Assembly (NCBI RefSeq): GCF_014193255.1
Contig: NZ_JACHZB010000004.1
Coordinates: forward strand, 62,001-126,000
DNA from: Rhizobium sp. BK196
GTDB lineage: Bacteria; Pseudomonadota; Alphaproteobacteria; Rhizobiales; Rhizobiaceae
Direction: 5' to 3'
DNA length: 64,000 nucleotides
The notes under the pieces are model-generated. The model had not been told where the DNA came from and made no database searches. It worked only from the letters and a program-made list of their open reading frames with translations. Of this stretch, positions 45,705-54,284 are shown piece by piece; positions within the stretch are counted from its first letter, which is position 1; the number at the start of each line of letters is the position of its first letter. Both the position numbers and the translations under genes were made by a program.

Positions 45705-46553
45705 TCACAGACCAGCCAGCGCCAGCGGTTGCGTGCCAGCGGATTGGTTTTCGGCTCCTTCCGGAGGGATATTGATTGCGGTCGAGGTCATCGTCTCGTC
45801 GATGCCCGCGCCGTCCTTGTCCGTGCCGTAGATTTCCTTCACGGCCTCGGTGGTGAGTTCGGAGGGCTTGCCGTCGAAAACGACGCGGCCCCCCGCCATA
45901 CCGACGATGCGTTCGCAGTAGTTGCGGGCCGTATCGAGCGTATGCAGGTTGGTGATGACCGTGATGCCTTCGCGCTCGTTGATGTCGCGCAGAGCATCCA
46001 TAACGATCTTGGCGTTCAGCGGGTCCAGCGAGGCGATCGGCTCGTCGGCCAGAACCATCTTCGGGTTCTGCATCAGCGCGCGGGCAATGGCCACACGCTG
46101 CTGCTGGCCGCCCGAAAGCGTGCCGGCGGCCTGCAGCGCCGTTTGCTCGATGCCGAGGCGTTCCAGTGCAGCAATCGCGTGGATGCGCTCTGCGCGGGTG
46201 AAGACGTTGAGCAGGCTAAGGATCGTCGAGCGATGGTTCAGGCGGCCAAGCATGACGTTGGTTAGCACGTCGAGGCGCGGCACGAGATTGAACTGCTGGA
46301 AGATCATTGCGCAGTCGCGCTGCCAGTTGCGCAACGCCTGGCCGCGAAGGCCGGAAACCTCGACACCGCCGAAGTGAATGGTGCCGGAGGAAGGTTCCTG
46401 CAGGCGGTTGATCATGCGCAGGAGCGTGGACTTGCCGGCGCCCGAACGGCCGATGATGCCGACCATCTGGCCCTGCGGAATGTCTAGCGTTACGGAATCG
46501 ACAGCGAGCTTCTTTCCGAACCGGCGTGTGACATTCTTCAGCTCGAACATCAT
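45705..46553 (-). CDS. phnC: Phosphonate ABC transporter ATP-binding protein PhnC
   Basis: The 282-residue ATPase of the importer. Walker A is [14 protein letters not shown], the signature [15 protein letters not shown], Walker [13 protein letters not shown]. Of several in-frame ATGs, 46553 has AAGGA at proper spacing. The C-terminal ~25 residues ([14 protein letters not shown]) extend beyond the usual PhnC. The gene heads phnCDE1E2 and is preceded by an apparent PHO box. Confidence 0.96.
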   Translation of the reverse strand: MMFELKNVTRRFGKKLAVDSVTLDIPQGQMVGIIGRSGAGKSTLLRMINRLQEPSSGTIHFGGVEVSGLRGQALRNWQRDCAMIFQQFNLVPRLDVLTNVMLGRLNHRSTILSLLNVFTRAERIHAIAALERLGIEQTALQAAGTLSGGQQQRVAIARALMQNPKMVLADEPIASLDPLNAKIVMDALRDINEREGITVITNLHTLDTARNYCERIVGMAGGRVVFDGKPSELTTEAVKEIYGTDKDGAGIDETMTSTAINIPPEGAENQSAGTQPLALAGL

Positions 46554-46616
46554 GCTCATCCTTCGCATTTCAGGCTTGCTTCTGGGATCGCATTAGTCCC
46601 GCTTCATGAACCTCGC

Positions 46617-46654
46617 GTGTCAGTTTTGTGTAAGTCCTGTCACAAAACTCTGCC
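46617..46654. promoter_or_regulatory. Probable PHO box region upstream of phnC
   Basis: On the minus strand CTTACAC-AAAA-CTGACAC fits the 7-4-7 direct-repeat layout of PhoB sites (CTGTCAT-N4-CTGTCAT), ending 64 bp before the phnC start. On the plus strand CTGTCAC-AAAA-CTCTGCC gives a second, weaker site; together they form an inverted repeat AGTTTTGTG/CACAAAACT. Confidence 0.55.
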
Positions 46655-46668
46655 CCGCAATATTCAGC

Positions 46669-47286
46669 TCAACCGCCGTAGCGCGAGAGGAAGTCTTCAG
46701 CGCCAAGAGCCCGAAAATCGGGCAGTGCATCGCGCAGGCGGGCATGGTCCCAGTTCCACCAGGCAAGCCTGTCCATGCGCTCGCCGATCTCTTTCGGAAA
46801 GCGTTCGCGGATGAGCTTGGCCGGCACGCCGCCGACAATCGTGTAGGGAGCGACGTCCTTCGAAACGACTGCGCCGGCGCCGATGACGGCTCCGTTGCCG
46901 ACGGTCACTCCCGGCAGGATCGTCGCACCATGGCCGATCCAGACATCATTGCCGATCACCACGCGGCTCGAGCGGCGCCACTCGAAGAATTCGCTCTCCA
47001 TGTCGGCATCCGGCCAATAGTCGACAGCGCGATAGGTGAAGTGATGCAGCGTTGCGCGCCAGGTCGGGTGGTTGGTGGCATTAATGCGCACAGCGGCGGC
47101 GATGTTGACGAACTTGCCGATCGTCGCGCACCAGATGGAGCCGTCCTGCATGATGTAGGAATAGTCGCCGAACTCAGCTTCGCTGATGCGGCAGCGCTCG
47201 GAGACTTCCGTATAGCGGCCGAAGCTCGAGTCGGAGACGGAGGCGGTCTCGTGAAAATAGGGCTCGAGCCCGAGATTGCGGCTCAT
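46669..47286 (-). CDS. Left-handed beta-helix acetyltransferase of the phosphonate cluster
   Basis: A 205-residue hexapeptide-repeat acetyltransferase: repeats such as [34 protein letters not shown] and [14 protein letters not shown] end the protein. It belongs to the TIGR03308-type family found in C-P lyase operons (chloramphenicol acetyltransferase relatives) and overlaps phnL by 4 bp, so it is co-translated with it. Acetylation of aminoalkylphosphonates, as done by PhnO in E. coli, is a reasonable but unproven role; PhnO itself is absent here. Confidence 0.88.
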   Translation of the reverse strand: MSRNLGLEPYFHETASVSDSSFGRYTEVSERCRISEAEFGDYSYIMQDGSIWCATIGKFVNIAAAVRINATNHPTWRATLHHFTYRAVDYWPDADMESEFFEWRRSSRVVIGNDVWIGHGATILPGVTVGNGAVIGAGAVVSKDVAPYTIVGGVPAKLIRERFPKEIGERMDRLAWWNWDHARLRDALPDFRALGAEDFLSRYGG

Positions 47287-47993
47287 GCTGCGATCGCCTT
47301 TCGCGGGGAGAATTGCTGAACGTCGAGAATGCGGTCGGCGGCCGCCTCACGCACTTCCTCGTCGTGGAAGATGCCGAGCAGCGCGACGCCCGCCTTCTTC
47401 TTTTCCTCGATCATGCCGACGACGACGGCGCGGTTCTTCGCATCGAGCGAGGCGGTCGGCTCGTCGAGCAGCAGGACCGTATGCTCGGTGATGAAGCCGC
47501 GGGCGATGTTGACGCGCTGCTGCTCGCCGCCGGAGAAGGTGGCTGGCGGCAGCTGCCAGAGCGCTTCCGGCAGGTTGAGCTTTTCGAGCAGTGCTGCGGC
47601 CTTTTCCCTGGCGCTCGCAGCATTTTCTCCACGAGCGAGCAAGGGTTCGGCAACCACATCGAGTGCCGCAACACGCGGCACGGTGCGCAGGAACTGGCTG
47701 ACATAGCCGAGTGTGTGGCGCCGCACGTCGAGAATGGTGCGCGGGTCCGTTGCGGCAAGATCGACGACCTTGCCGTTGTGGTTGATGAGGATCTGCCCCG
47801 TATCGACGGCATAATTGCCGTAGATCATCTTGAGCAGCGAGCTTTTGCCGATGCCCGAGGGGCCGCCGAGTACGACGCATTCGCCCGAAGCCACCGAGAA
47901 GGAGACATCGGAGACAACAGGCAGCTTGATGCCGTCGCGCAGGTGCATAGTGAAGCTCTTGGCGACTTCCGAAACGACGAGAGGTGTTGCCAT
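47283..47993 (-). CDS. phnL: C-P lyase ABC-type protein PhnL
   Basis: A 236-residue ABC-type ATPase of the C-P lyase system: Walker [18 protein letters not shown], signature [15 protein letters not shown], Walker [13 protein letters not shown]. PhnL is not part of a transporter; with PhnK it docks on the PhnGHIJ core and is thought to drive conformational change. It follows phnK by 5 bp. Confidence 0.95.
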   Translation of the reverse strand: MATPLVVSEVAKSFTMHLRDGIKLPVVSDVSFSVASGECVVLGGPSGIGKSSLLKMIYGNYAVDTGQILINHNGKVVDLAATDPRTILDVRRHTLGYVSQFLRTVPRVAALDVVAEPLLARGENAASAREKAAALLEKLNLPEALWQLPPATFSGGEQQRVNIARGFITEHTVLLLDEPTASLDAKNRAVVVGMIEEKKKAGVALLGIFHDEEVREAAADRILDVQQFSPRKAIAA

Positions 47994-47998
47994 GGTTC

Positions 47999-48775
47999 TT
48001 AAACCTGCAGGATCGAGGAAACGAGGAGCTGGGTGTAGGGCTCGCGCGGGTCATCGAGCACACGGTCGGTCAGACCCTGCTCGATGACGAAGCCGTCCTT
48101 CATTACCATCATACGGTGGGAGAGGAGACGAGCGACGGCGAGATCGTGGGTGACGATGATGGCCGACAGGCCGAGATCGTTGACGAGGCCGCGCACCAGA
48201 TCGAGCAGACGCGCCTGAACCGAGACGTCGAGGCCGCCGGTCGGCTCATCCATGAACACGAGGCGCGGGCCGGTGACGAGGTTGCGGGCGATCTGCAGGC
48301 GCTGTCGCATGCCGCCGGAAAAGGCGCGCGGCTGGTCGTCGATGCGGTCGGCGTCGATCTCGACGCGTTCCAGCCAGTCGATGGCGGTGGAGCGGATCTT
48401 GCCATAGTGACGATCACCGATCGCCATCAGGCGTTCGCCGACATTGGCGCCGGCAGAGACCGTCATGCGCAGCCCGTCAGCCGGGTTCTGGTGCACGAAG
48501 CCCCAGTCCGTGCGCATCAGGAAGCGGCGCTCGGCCTCGTTCATATGGTAGAGGTCGCGGTAGCTGCCGTCGCGCATGTGGTACTCGACACTGCCGGTGG
48601 TCGGCATCAGCCGGGTGGAGATGCAGTTGAGCAGCGTCGTCTTGCCCGAACCGGATTCGCCGACGATGGCGAGCACTTCACCGGGCCAGAGCTCGAAGGA
48701 GACGTTCCGGCAGCCGATGCGGTTGCCGTAGAACTTCGAGAGGTCGTTGACTTTCAGAAGTGGTATCTCGGTCAT
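47999..48775 (-). CDS. phnK: C-P lyase ABC-type protein PhnK
   Basis: A 258-residue ABC ATPase that binds the PhnGHIJ complex next to PhnJ. Walker A GESGSGKTTLLNCI, signature FSGGMRQRLQIARNL and Walker B LVFMDEPTGGLD are intact. The family-specific YGNRIGCRNVSFELWPGEV is present near the N-terminus. Its ATG at 48775 overlaps the phnJ stop by 4 bp. Confidence 0.96.
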   Translation of the reverse strand: MTEIPLLKVNDLSKFYGNRIGCRNVSFELWPGEVLAIVGESGSGKTTLLNCISTRLMPTTGSVEYHMRDGSYRDLYHMNEAERRFLMRTDWGFVHQNPADGLRMTVSAGANVGERLMAIGDRHYGKIRSTAIDWLERVEIDADRIDDQPRAFSGGMRQRLQIARNLVTGPRLVFMDEPTGGLDVSVQARLLDLVRGLVNDLGLSAIIVTHDLAVARLLSHRMMVMKDGFVIEQGLTDRVLDDPREPYTQLLVSSILQV

Positions 48776-49647
48776 TCTGCAGCCTCCCGGGCCAGCATTT
48801 CGCCGGCATGTCCATGCGCCCGGCGGTCTTCGCAATGGTCGGTATCGGAGCAGACGAACATGCGCCCGCCCTTGTCGTCGAGAATGACTTCGTCGAGATA
48901 AACCTCTTCCGCGCCGCACAGCGCGCAGGGCTTGCCGAAGCGCTGGATTTCGAAAGGATGGTCTTCAAAGTCCAGGCTGACGACATCGGTATAGGGCGGC
49001 ACGGCATAGATGCGCTTTTCGCGGCCGGCGCCGAAAAGCTGCAGTGCCTCCGACTTGTGCATCTTCGGATTATCGAATTTCGGGGTCGGCGAGGGATCCA
49101 TTACGTAGCGGCCATGAACCTTGACCGGATAGGCATAGGTCGTGGCGATGCGGCCGTTGCGGGCGATGTCCTCGTAGAGCTTCACATGCATGAGGCCGTA
49201 TTCCTCGAGCGCATGCATCTTGCGCGTTTCGGTCTCACGCGGTTCGAGGAAGCGCAGCGGTTCCGGGATCGGCACCTGATAGACGAGCACCTGGCCCGGC
49301 CCGAGTTTCTCCTCGGGGATGCGGTGGCGTGTCTGGATGATCGTCGCGTCCTTGGTATGCGTCGTCACAGCGACATTGGCGACCTTCTGGAAGAAGGCGC
49401 GGATGGAGACGGCGTTCGTCGTATCGTCGGCGCCCTGGTCGATGACCTTGAGAACGTCGTCGGGTCCGATGATCGATGCCGTCACCTGCACGCCGCCCGT
49501 GCCCCAGCCGTAGGGCATCGGCATTTCTCTTGACGCAAATGGAACCTGATAGCCGGGGATGGCGATCGCCTTCAGGATGGCGCGGCGGATCATGCGCTTA
49601 GTCTGTTCGTCGAGATAGGCGAAATTGTAGGTGGCGAGATCACTCAT
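48772..49647 (-). CDS. phnJ: C-P lyase radical SAM enzyme PhnJ
   Basis: The catalytic subunit that cleaves the carbon-phosphorus bond of ribose 1-phosphonate 5-phosphate to give 5-phosphoribosyl 1,2-cyclic phosphate and an alkane. The 291 residues keep the four cysteines in E. coli register: C241 and C244 (CALC), C266 (FVC) and C272 (DHC); the first three bind the 4Fe-4S cluster and C272 carries the thiyl radical. It overlaps both phnI and phnK by 4 bp. Confidence 0.98.
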   Translation of the reverse strand: MSDLATYNFAYLDEQTKRMIRRAILKAIAIPGYQVPFASREMPMPYGWGTGGVQVTASIIGPDDVLKVIDQGADDTTNAVSIRAFFQKVANVAVTTHTKDATIIQTRHRIPEEKLGPGQVLVYQVPIPEPLRFLEPRETETRKMHALEEYGLMHVKLYEDIARNGRIATTYAYPVKVHGRYVMDPSPTPKFDNPKMHKSEALQLFGAGREKRIYAVPPYTDVVSLDFEDHPFEIQRFGKPCALCGAEEVYLDEVILDDKGGRMFVCSDTDHCEDRRAHGHAGEMLAREAAE

Positions 49648-50750
49648 TCGGCGGCCTCCTTTTGGGTCTCGCCGCTCGCGCGGGCGGCTTCGAATTCGCG
49701 GCGCATGCGGCGGACGAGGTCGAGTTCGGCCTGGAAGTCCACGTAGTGCGGAAGTTTCAGGTGCTCGACGAAGCCCGTCGCCTGCACATTGTCGGAATGG
49801 GAAATGACGAATTCCTCGTCCTGCGCCGGCGCGGTGATGTCCTCACCGAGCTCTTCGGCCCGCAATGCGCGGTCGACCAGCGACATGGCCATCGCCTTGC
49901 GCTCGCTCTGTCCGAAGACGAGGCCATAGCCGCGGGTGAACTGCGGCGGGGCCTTGGCCGAACCCTTGAACTGGTTGACCATCTGGCATTCGGTGAGCTG
50001 GATCGGTCCAAGCGAAACGGCAAAGCCGAGCTCCGGCACGTCGAATTCCACTTCGACCTCGCCGATGCGGATTTCACCGGTGAAGGGGTGGTTGCGGCCG
50101 TAACCGCGCTGGGTGGAATAGCCGAGCGCCAGCAGGAAGCCTTCGTCGCCGCGGGCAAGCGCCTGCAGTCGAAGATCCCTGGTCATCGGGAATTCCATCG
50201 GCTCGCGCGTCAGGTCGCCTGTCTCGTGGTCTTCAGGAAGCTCCCCGTCGTTTTCGATCAGGCCTTCCTGTCCCAAGATTTCGGAAACGCGCATGACGCA
50301 GCCGCTCTCCGCCTCGCGTTGGGCGGGCTCTTCCACGGCCTCGTCCGTCAGAAGGGTCGGGTCGAGCAGGCGGTGCGTGTAGTCGAAGGTGGGTCCAAGC
50401 AGCTGACCGCCCGGGAGATCCTTGTAGGTGGCGGAGATGCGGCGCTCGATCTGCATATTGGCCGTATCGAGCGGCTTCGAATAGCCGAAGCGCGGCAGCG
50501 TCGTGCGATAGGCGCGCAGCAGGAAGATCGCCTCGATCATGTCGCCGCGCGACTGGCGCACGGCAAGGGCTGCGAGCGTCCGGTCATAGAGCGAAGCTTC
50601 GGCCATGACGCGGTCGACGGCGAGAGCGAGCTGTTCGACGATCTGCGCGATCCCGATCGCAGGCACGGAGCGATCGCCGCGGCGGCGATCGGCGAGCAGG
50701 CGATGGGCATTGGCGATGGCGGCCTCGCCACCCTTGACGGCAACATACAT
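49644..50750 (-). CDS. phnI: C-P lyase subunit PhnI
   Basis: A 368-residue nucleosidase-like subunit that, with PhnG, PhnH and PhnL, transfers the phosphonate to the ribose of ATP, releasing adenine. The start MYVAVKGGEAAIANAHRLLADRRRGD is characteristic, as are RISATYKDLPGGQLLGPTFDYTHRLLD and LALGYSTQRGYGRNHPF. It lies 4 bp after phnH and overlaps phnJ by 4 bp. Confidence 0.97.
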   Translation of the reverse strand: MYVAVKGGEAAIANAHRLLADRRRGDRSVPAIGIAQIVEQLALAVDRVMAEASLYDRTLAALAVRQSRGDMIEAIFLLRAYRTTLPRFGYSKPLDTANMQIERRISATYKDLPGGQLLGPTFDYTHRLLDPTLLTDEAVEEPAQREAESGCVMRVSEILGQEGLIENDGELPEDHETGDLTREPMEFPMTRDLRLQALARGDEGFLLALGYSTQRGYGRNHPFTGEIRIGEVEVEFDVPELGFAVSLGPIQLTECQMVNQFKGSAKAPPQFTRGYGLVFGQSERKAMAMSLVDRALRAEELGEDITAPAQDEEFVISHSDNVQATGFVEHLKLPHYVDFQAELDLVRRMRREFEAARASGETQKEAAE

Positions 50751-50754
50751 GAGC

Positions 50755-51363
50755 TCAGATCTCCGTTGCTGTGATCTTGGTGGTGCGCGGCAGGCAGAGG
50801 AAACGCCTGCCCGCCGTCAGCACGATGTCGACGCCGCGTGGGAAGAGGGCGCGGTTTTCCGTCCACAGACGCAGGAACGTCTCCGGCAGGCCGACAGGCG
50901 CGATCTCGGTCACGCTCTGAATGCCCGGGCCCATCAGTGCGAGCCGGCGGCCGCCCTCAAGACCGGTAAGTTCGATCACGACAGTCGTGGAACGATCAGG
51001 GTATTCTTGCGTGCCCGATGCAAACAAGCCGAACGTGGAAAGCGTCATGCCGGCCTCGACGAAGGCAAAGCGCGCTTCTGCCTTTTCGGTGGTCAGAGGT
51101 GCGCCGGCATGAAAGCCGAGCCATTCCGGAACGCCCGACTTGGCAAGCCCTGCGGAAAGCCAGACTGGGGTGTCATGGTCGCAAAGCGTCAGGCCGACCG
51201 CGCCGGCAGCAATGCCGAGCGGCGCGGGCGGCATCACATCAGGAATGACGGTCTGAATCGTGCCGGGCCGGGCCATGCCGTCCATCAGCATCTTGAAAAC
51301 GCTCTGGGCATGGAAGACCGGCTCGGCAAAGCCGCCGGTCAGAACGTCGGTCTTAAGGCTCAT
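50755..51363 (-). CDS. phnH: C-P lyase subunit PhnH
   Basis: A 202-residue structural subunit of the PhnGHIJ complex. It has the typical N-terminus FAEPVFHAQSVFKMLMDGMARPG and the closing PLGIDIVLT-like stretch FPRGVDIVLTAGRRFLCLPRTT. Its start overlaps the phnG stop by one base, so translation is coupled. Confidence 0.95.
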   Translation of the reverse strand: MSLKTDVLTGGFAEPVFHAQSVFKMLMDGMARPGTIQTVIPDVMPPAPLGIAAGAVGLTLCDHDTPVWLSAGLAKSGVPEWLGFHAGAPLTTEKAEARFAFVEAGMTLSTFGLFASGTQEYPDRSTTVVIELTGLEGGRRLALMGPGIQSVTEIAPVGLPETFLRLWTENRALFPRGVDIVLTAGRRFLCLPRTTKITATEI

Positions 51364-51842
51364 CAGTCTTCTCCCCGGACCATGGTGAAGAAATCGACGC
51401 GGGTCGCAGCCGCTTCTTCTGCCTTGCGGTTGATGTCGTCGGCGATCCGCCGGGCAATCGGCGACAGCAGCTTGTCCTCGACGAAGTCCCTGGTCGCCTC
51501 TTCCTGCCAGAGCGCATCGAAGATGGCGGAAAGCCTGGCCTTCTCACGGTCGGTACCGAGTGCCTGCGCATGGCCGACTGAACCGGAAGCAAGGCGCACA
51601 GTCGCGCGCGTCACCGTCACTTCGCCGAGATTGAAAGGCGCACCGCCGCCGCCGATGCGGCCGCGAACCATGACGAGGCCGGTCTCCGGGCCGCGCACCG
51701 GCTGCACACCCGGCTGTACGGCAAGCGCGTCCCAAGCCGCCAGCAATTCCTGTGTTTCGGCGCGCGCCAGAAGGTCGACGGTGCGTTTACGCCCGCCTTC
51801 CGTTCGCGCCGCAGCTTCCGTCTTCTCCGCTGCCGTCATCAT
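51363..51842 (-). CDS. phnG: C-P lyase subunit PhnG
   Basis: The first gene of the phnGHIJKL unit, 159 residues. Family motifs are RTVDLLARAETQELLAAW near the N-terminus, FNLGEVTVTRATVRL in the middle and GHAQALGTDREKARLSAIFDALWQE near the end. It is divergent from phnF, with an 18-bp palindrome close to its start. Confidence 0.94.
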   Translation of the reverse strand: MMTAAEKTEAAARTEGGRKRTVDLLARAETQELLAAWDALAVQPGVQPVRGPETGLVMVRGRIGGGGAPFNLGEVTVTRATVRLASGSVGHAQALGTDREKARLSAIFDALWQEEATRDFVEDKLLSPIARRIADDINRKAEEAAATRVDFFTMVRGED

Positions 51843-51857
51843 CTTTTCCTCGGAAAA

Positions 51858-51875
51858 TGTCTATTGATATAGACA
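51858..51875. promoter_or_regulatory. Probable PhnF operator
   Basis: TGTCTAT-TGAT-ATAGACA is a perfect inverted repeat 15 bp upstream of the phnG start in the phnF-phnG gap. The ATAGAC half resembles the TGGTATAGACCA site known for mycobacterial PhnF. Confidence 0.7.
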
Positions 51876-51974
51876 ACCATACAAGCTATACCTATCCCTA
51901 AATCGGCGAGGTGACAAGCGTGTGACACGCCACACCTGAATTTGGCTGGGCCGAAAATGAGCTGGCAGGGGTGA

Positions 51975-52712
51975 ATGGCAGGAATAAAGCAGGTACAGCG
52001 TCAGACGGGCGTGGCGCTCTGGCGCCAGATCGCAGACCGGATACGCGAGGCGATCAGCCGTGGCGCTTACGACGAGACGGGCATGGTGCCTCCGGAAACC
52101 GTTCTGGCGCTGCAATTCGGCGTCAACAGGCACACGGTTCGCAGCGCACTTGCAGCACTTGCGCAGGAGGGTATCGTTCGCGCGGTGCAGGGTCGCGGAA
52201 CGCTGATCGAGCGCAAGGAGCGCCTGAACTTTCCGATCAGCCGCCGCACCCGCTTCACCGACGGTATCCGGGATCAGGCGCGGGAGACGCGTGCGCTGCT
52301 CCTCGGCCATGCGGAGGAGGAGGCCGATGCAGAGGTGGCACGTTGGCTGCATCTCAAGCCGGGCACGCCGGTGATCCGGCTGGAGACGGTTCGCGAGGCG
52401 GACAAGCGTCCGGTCTCGCGAGCGACGAGCTGGTTTCCGGCGCCGCGCTTCGCCGGCATCGGGGAAGCCTATCGGATGGCGGGATCCATCACCAAAGCCT
52501 TCGCCGCCCTCGGCCTATCGGATTATGTGCGCGCCACGACGGAGATTACCGCTGCCCACGCCGATTCCGCCGATATTGCCGATCTGGGCCTGACGCCGGG
52601 CGCCATCCTCTTGATCACCAAGGCGATGAACACCGATCTGGACGGCGAACCGGTTCAATACTCGATCAGCCGCTTTGCCGCTGATCGGGTTCAGTTCACC
52701 ATCGAAAGCTAA
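51975..52712 (+). CDS. phnF: GntR/HutC family repressor PhnF
   Basis: A 245-residue regulator with an N-terminal GntR winged helix (GVALWRQIADRIREAI... VNRHTVRSALAALAQEGIV) and a C-terminal UTRA ligand domain (~90-240). Its place divergent from phnG identifies it as PhnF, the presumed phosphonate-responsive repressor of the operon. The 132-bp gap between the two genes holds a palindromic operator. Confidence 0.93.
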   Translation: MAGIKQVQRQTGVALWRQIADRIREAISRGAYDETGMVPPETVLALQFGVNRHTVRSALAALAQEGIVRAVQGRGTLIERKERLNFPISRRTRFTDGIRDQARETRALLLGHAEEEADAEVARWLHLKPGTPVIRLETVREADKRPVSRATSWFPAPRFAGIGEAYRMAGSITKAFAALGLSDYVRATTEITAAHADSADIADLGLTPGAILLITKAMNTDLDGEPVQYSISRFAADRVQFTIES

Positions 52713-52720
52713 AATGACGA

Positions 52721-52758
52721 AAACTGAAAACGAAAAGGCCGGGCGACAGCCCGGCCTT
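52721..52758 (-). terminator. Intrinsic terminator of gpmA
   Basis: On the minus strand AAGGCCGGGC-TGTC-GCCCGGCCTT is followed by TTCGTTTTCAGTTTT. It lies between the convergent phnF and gpmA genes. Confidence 0.8.
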
Positions 52759-52783
52759 GAACCTTATCGATGCCTGATCGCGC

Positions 52784-53419
52784 TCAGTGCGCGCCAGACA
52801 TGTCGCCAAGTACTTCCTTGGAATCGACGGTGGAATCGGCCTTCAGCTTGTAGACCATGGGCACGCCGGTCGCGAGATTGAGCGACAGAACCTGTTCGCG
52901 GGTGAGGCGGTCGAGAACCATGACGAGCGAACGCAGCGAATTGCCGTGGGCGGCAACCAACACCTTTTCGCCGCGCAGGACGCGTGGAAGGATTTCCGTC
53001 AGGTAGTAGGGCCAGACGCGGGCGCCGGTGTCGCGCAGGCTCTCGCCGCCCGGAGGCGGAACGTCATAGGAGCGGCGCCAGATATGCACCTGCTCTTCGC
53101 CCCACTTGGCGCGCGCGTCGTCTTTGTTGAGGCCGGAGAGGTCGCCATAGTCGCGCTCGTTCAGCGCCTGGTCGCGGATCGTCTCGAGGTTCGGCTGGCC
53201 GACTTTGTCGAGGACGAGCTTCAGCGTGTGCTGCGCGCGCACCAGTGCGGAGGTGAAGGCGATATCGAACTTGATGCCGTAATCGGCAAGCGCCTGGCCG
53301 CCGGTCGTGGCCTCCTGGATACCGAGCTCGGTCAGATCGGGGTCTTTCCAGCCGGTGAAGAGATTCTTGAGATTCCAGTCGCTCTGGCCGTGGCGAACGA
53401 GGACGAGGGTACCGCTCAT
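52784..53419 (-). CDS. gpmA: 2,3-bisphosphoglycerate-dependent phosphoglycerate mutase
   Basis: Interconverts 2- and 3-phosphoglycerate. The 211 residues open with [20 protein letters not shown], where His is the phosphorylated residue, and contain [17 protein letters not shown] and [18 protein letters not shown], the second catalytic His. ATG 53419 was chosen; upstream sequence overlaps dapB. It is 22 bp downstream of dapB on the same strand. Confidence 0.96.
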   Translation of the reverse strand: MSGTLVLVRHGQSDWNLKNLFTGWKDPDLTELGIQEATTGGQALADYGIKFDIAFTSALVRAQHTLKLVLDKVGQPNLETIRDQALNERDYGDLSGLNKDDARAKWGEEQVHIWRRSYDVPPPGGESLRDTGARVWPYYLTEILPRVLRGEKVLVAAHGNSLRSLVMVLDRLTREQVLSLNLATGVPMVYKLKADSTVDSKEVLGDMSGAH

Positions 53420-53441
53420 GAAAAATGCCTCCGAGAAATGG

Positions 53442-54266
53442 TCAATGGGAAGAAAGCCCGAGAACGTCGAGCATGGAATAGAGCCCCGGCTTCTTGTCGC
53501 GCGCCCAGAGGGCTGCCTTGATAGCGCCACGCGCAAAGATCGAACGGTCGGTCGCGCTGTGCGACAGGGTAACGGTCTCGCCTTCGCCGGCGAAAAGTAC
53601 GGAATGCTCGCCGATCACGGAGCCGCCGCGCAGCGTCGCAAAGCCGATCGTGCCGGCTTCCCGCGCCCCCGTATGGCCGTCACGCACGCGCACGGACTTC
53701 GCACCAAGATCGATATTGCGGCCCTTCGCCGCCGCCTCGCCGAGCAAAAGGGCCGTACCCGACGGCGCGTCGACCTTGCGCTTATGATGCATTTCGAGAA
53801 CTTCGATATCCCAGTCGGCTGGATCGAGCGCCTGGGCTGCCTGCTGCACGAGGACGCTGAGCAGGTTGACGCCGAGGCTCATATTGCCCGACTTGACGAT
53901 ACGGGCATGGCGCGAAGCCGCCGCAATCTTCGCATCGTCCTCTTGCGAGCAGCCGGTCGTGCCGACGACATGAACGATGCGGGCCTGCGCGGCGAGACCG
54001 GCAAATTCAATGGACCCGGCAGGCGAGGTGAAGTCCAGCACGCCCTCGGCATGCAGGAATGCTGCCAGCGGATCGTCGCCGATGATGACGCCGCTGGTAC
54101 CGAGCCCGGAGATTTCGCCGGCATCCTTGCCGATGAAGGGCGAGCCGGGACGCTCGATCGCTGCATGCAGCGTAACACCGTCGATGGAATGGATGAGACG
54201 GATGAGCGTCTGCCCCATGCGCCCCGCCGCTCCGACCACAACCAGTTTCATCGCAGCGTCGCTCAT
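53442..54266 (-). CDS. dapB: 4-hydroxy-tetrahydrodipicolinate reductase
   Basis: Reduces HTPA in lysine and diaminopimelate synthesis. The 274-residue enzyme has the NAD(P) motif [16 protein letters not shown] and the signature [20 protein letters not shown], with the catalytic HHKRKxDxPSGTA. It is followed by gpmA, a pairing seen in Rhizobiales. Confidence 0.97.
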   Translation of the reverse strand: MSDAAMKLVVVGAAGRMGQTLIRLIHSIDGVTLHAAIERPGSPFIGKDAGEISGLGTSGVIIGDDPLAAFLHAEGVLDFTSPAGSIEFAGLAAQARIVHVVGTTGCSQEDDAKIAAASRHARIVKSGNMSLGVNLLSVLVQQAAQALDPADWDIEVLEMHHKRKVDAPSGTALLLGEAAAKGRNIDLGAKSVRVRDGHTGAREAGTIGFATLRGGSVIGEHSVLFAGEGETVTLSHSATDRSIFARGAIKAALWARDKKPGLYSMLDVLGLSSH

Positions 54267-54284
54267 GTCAGTCCATCATCCCGA

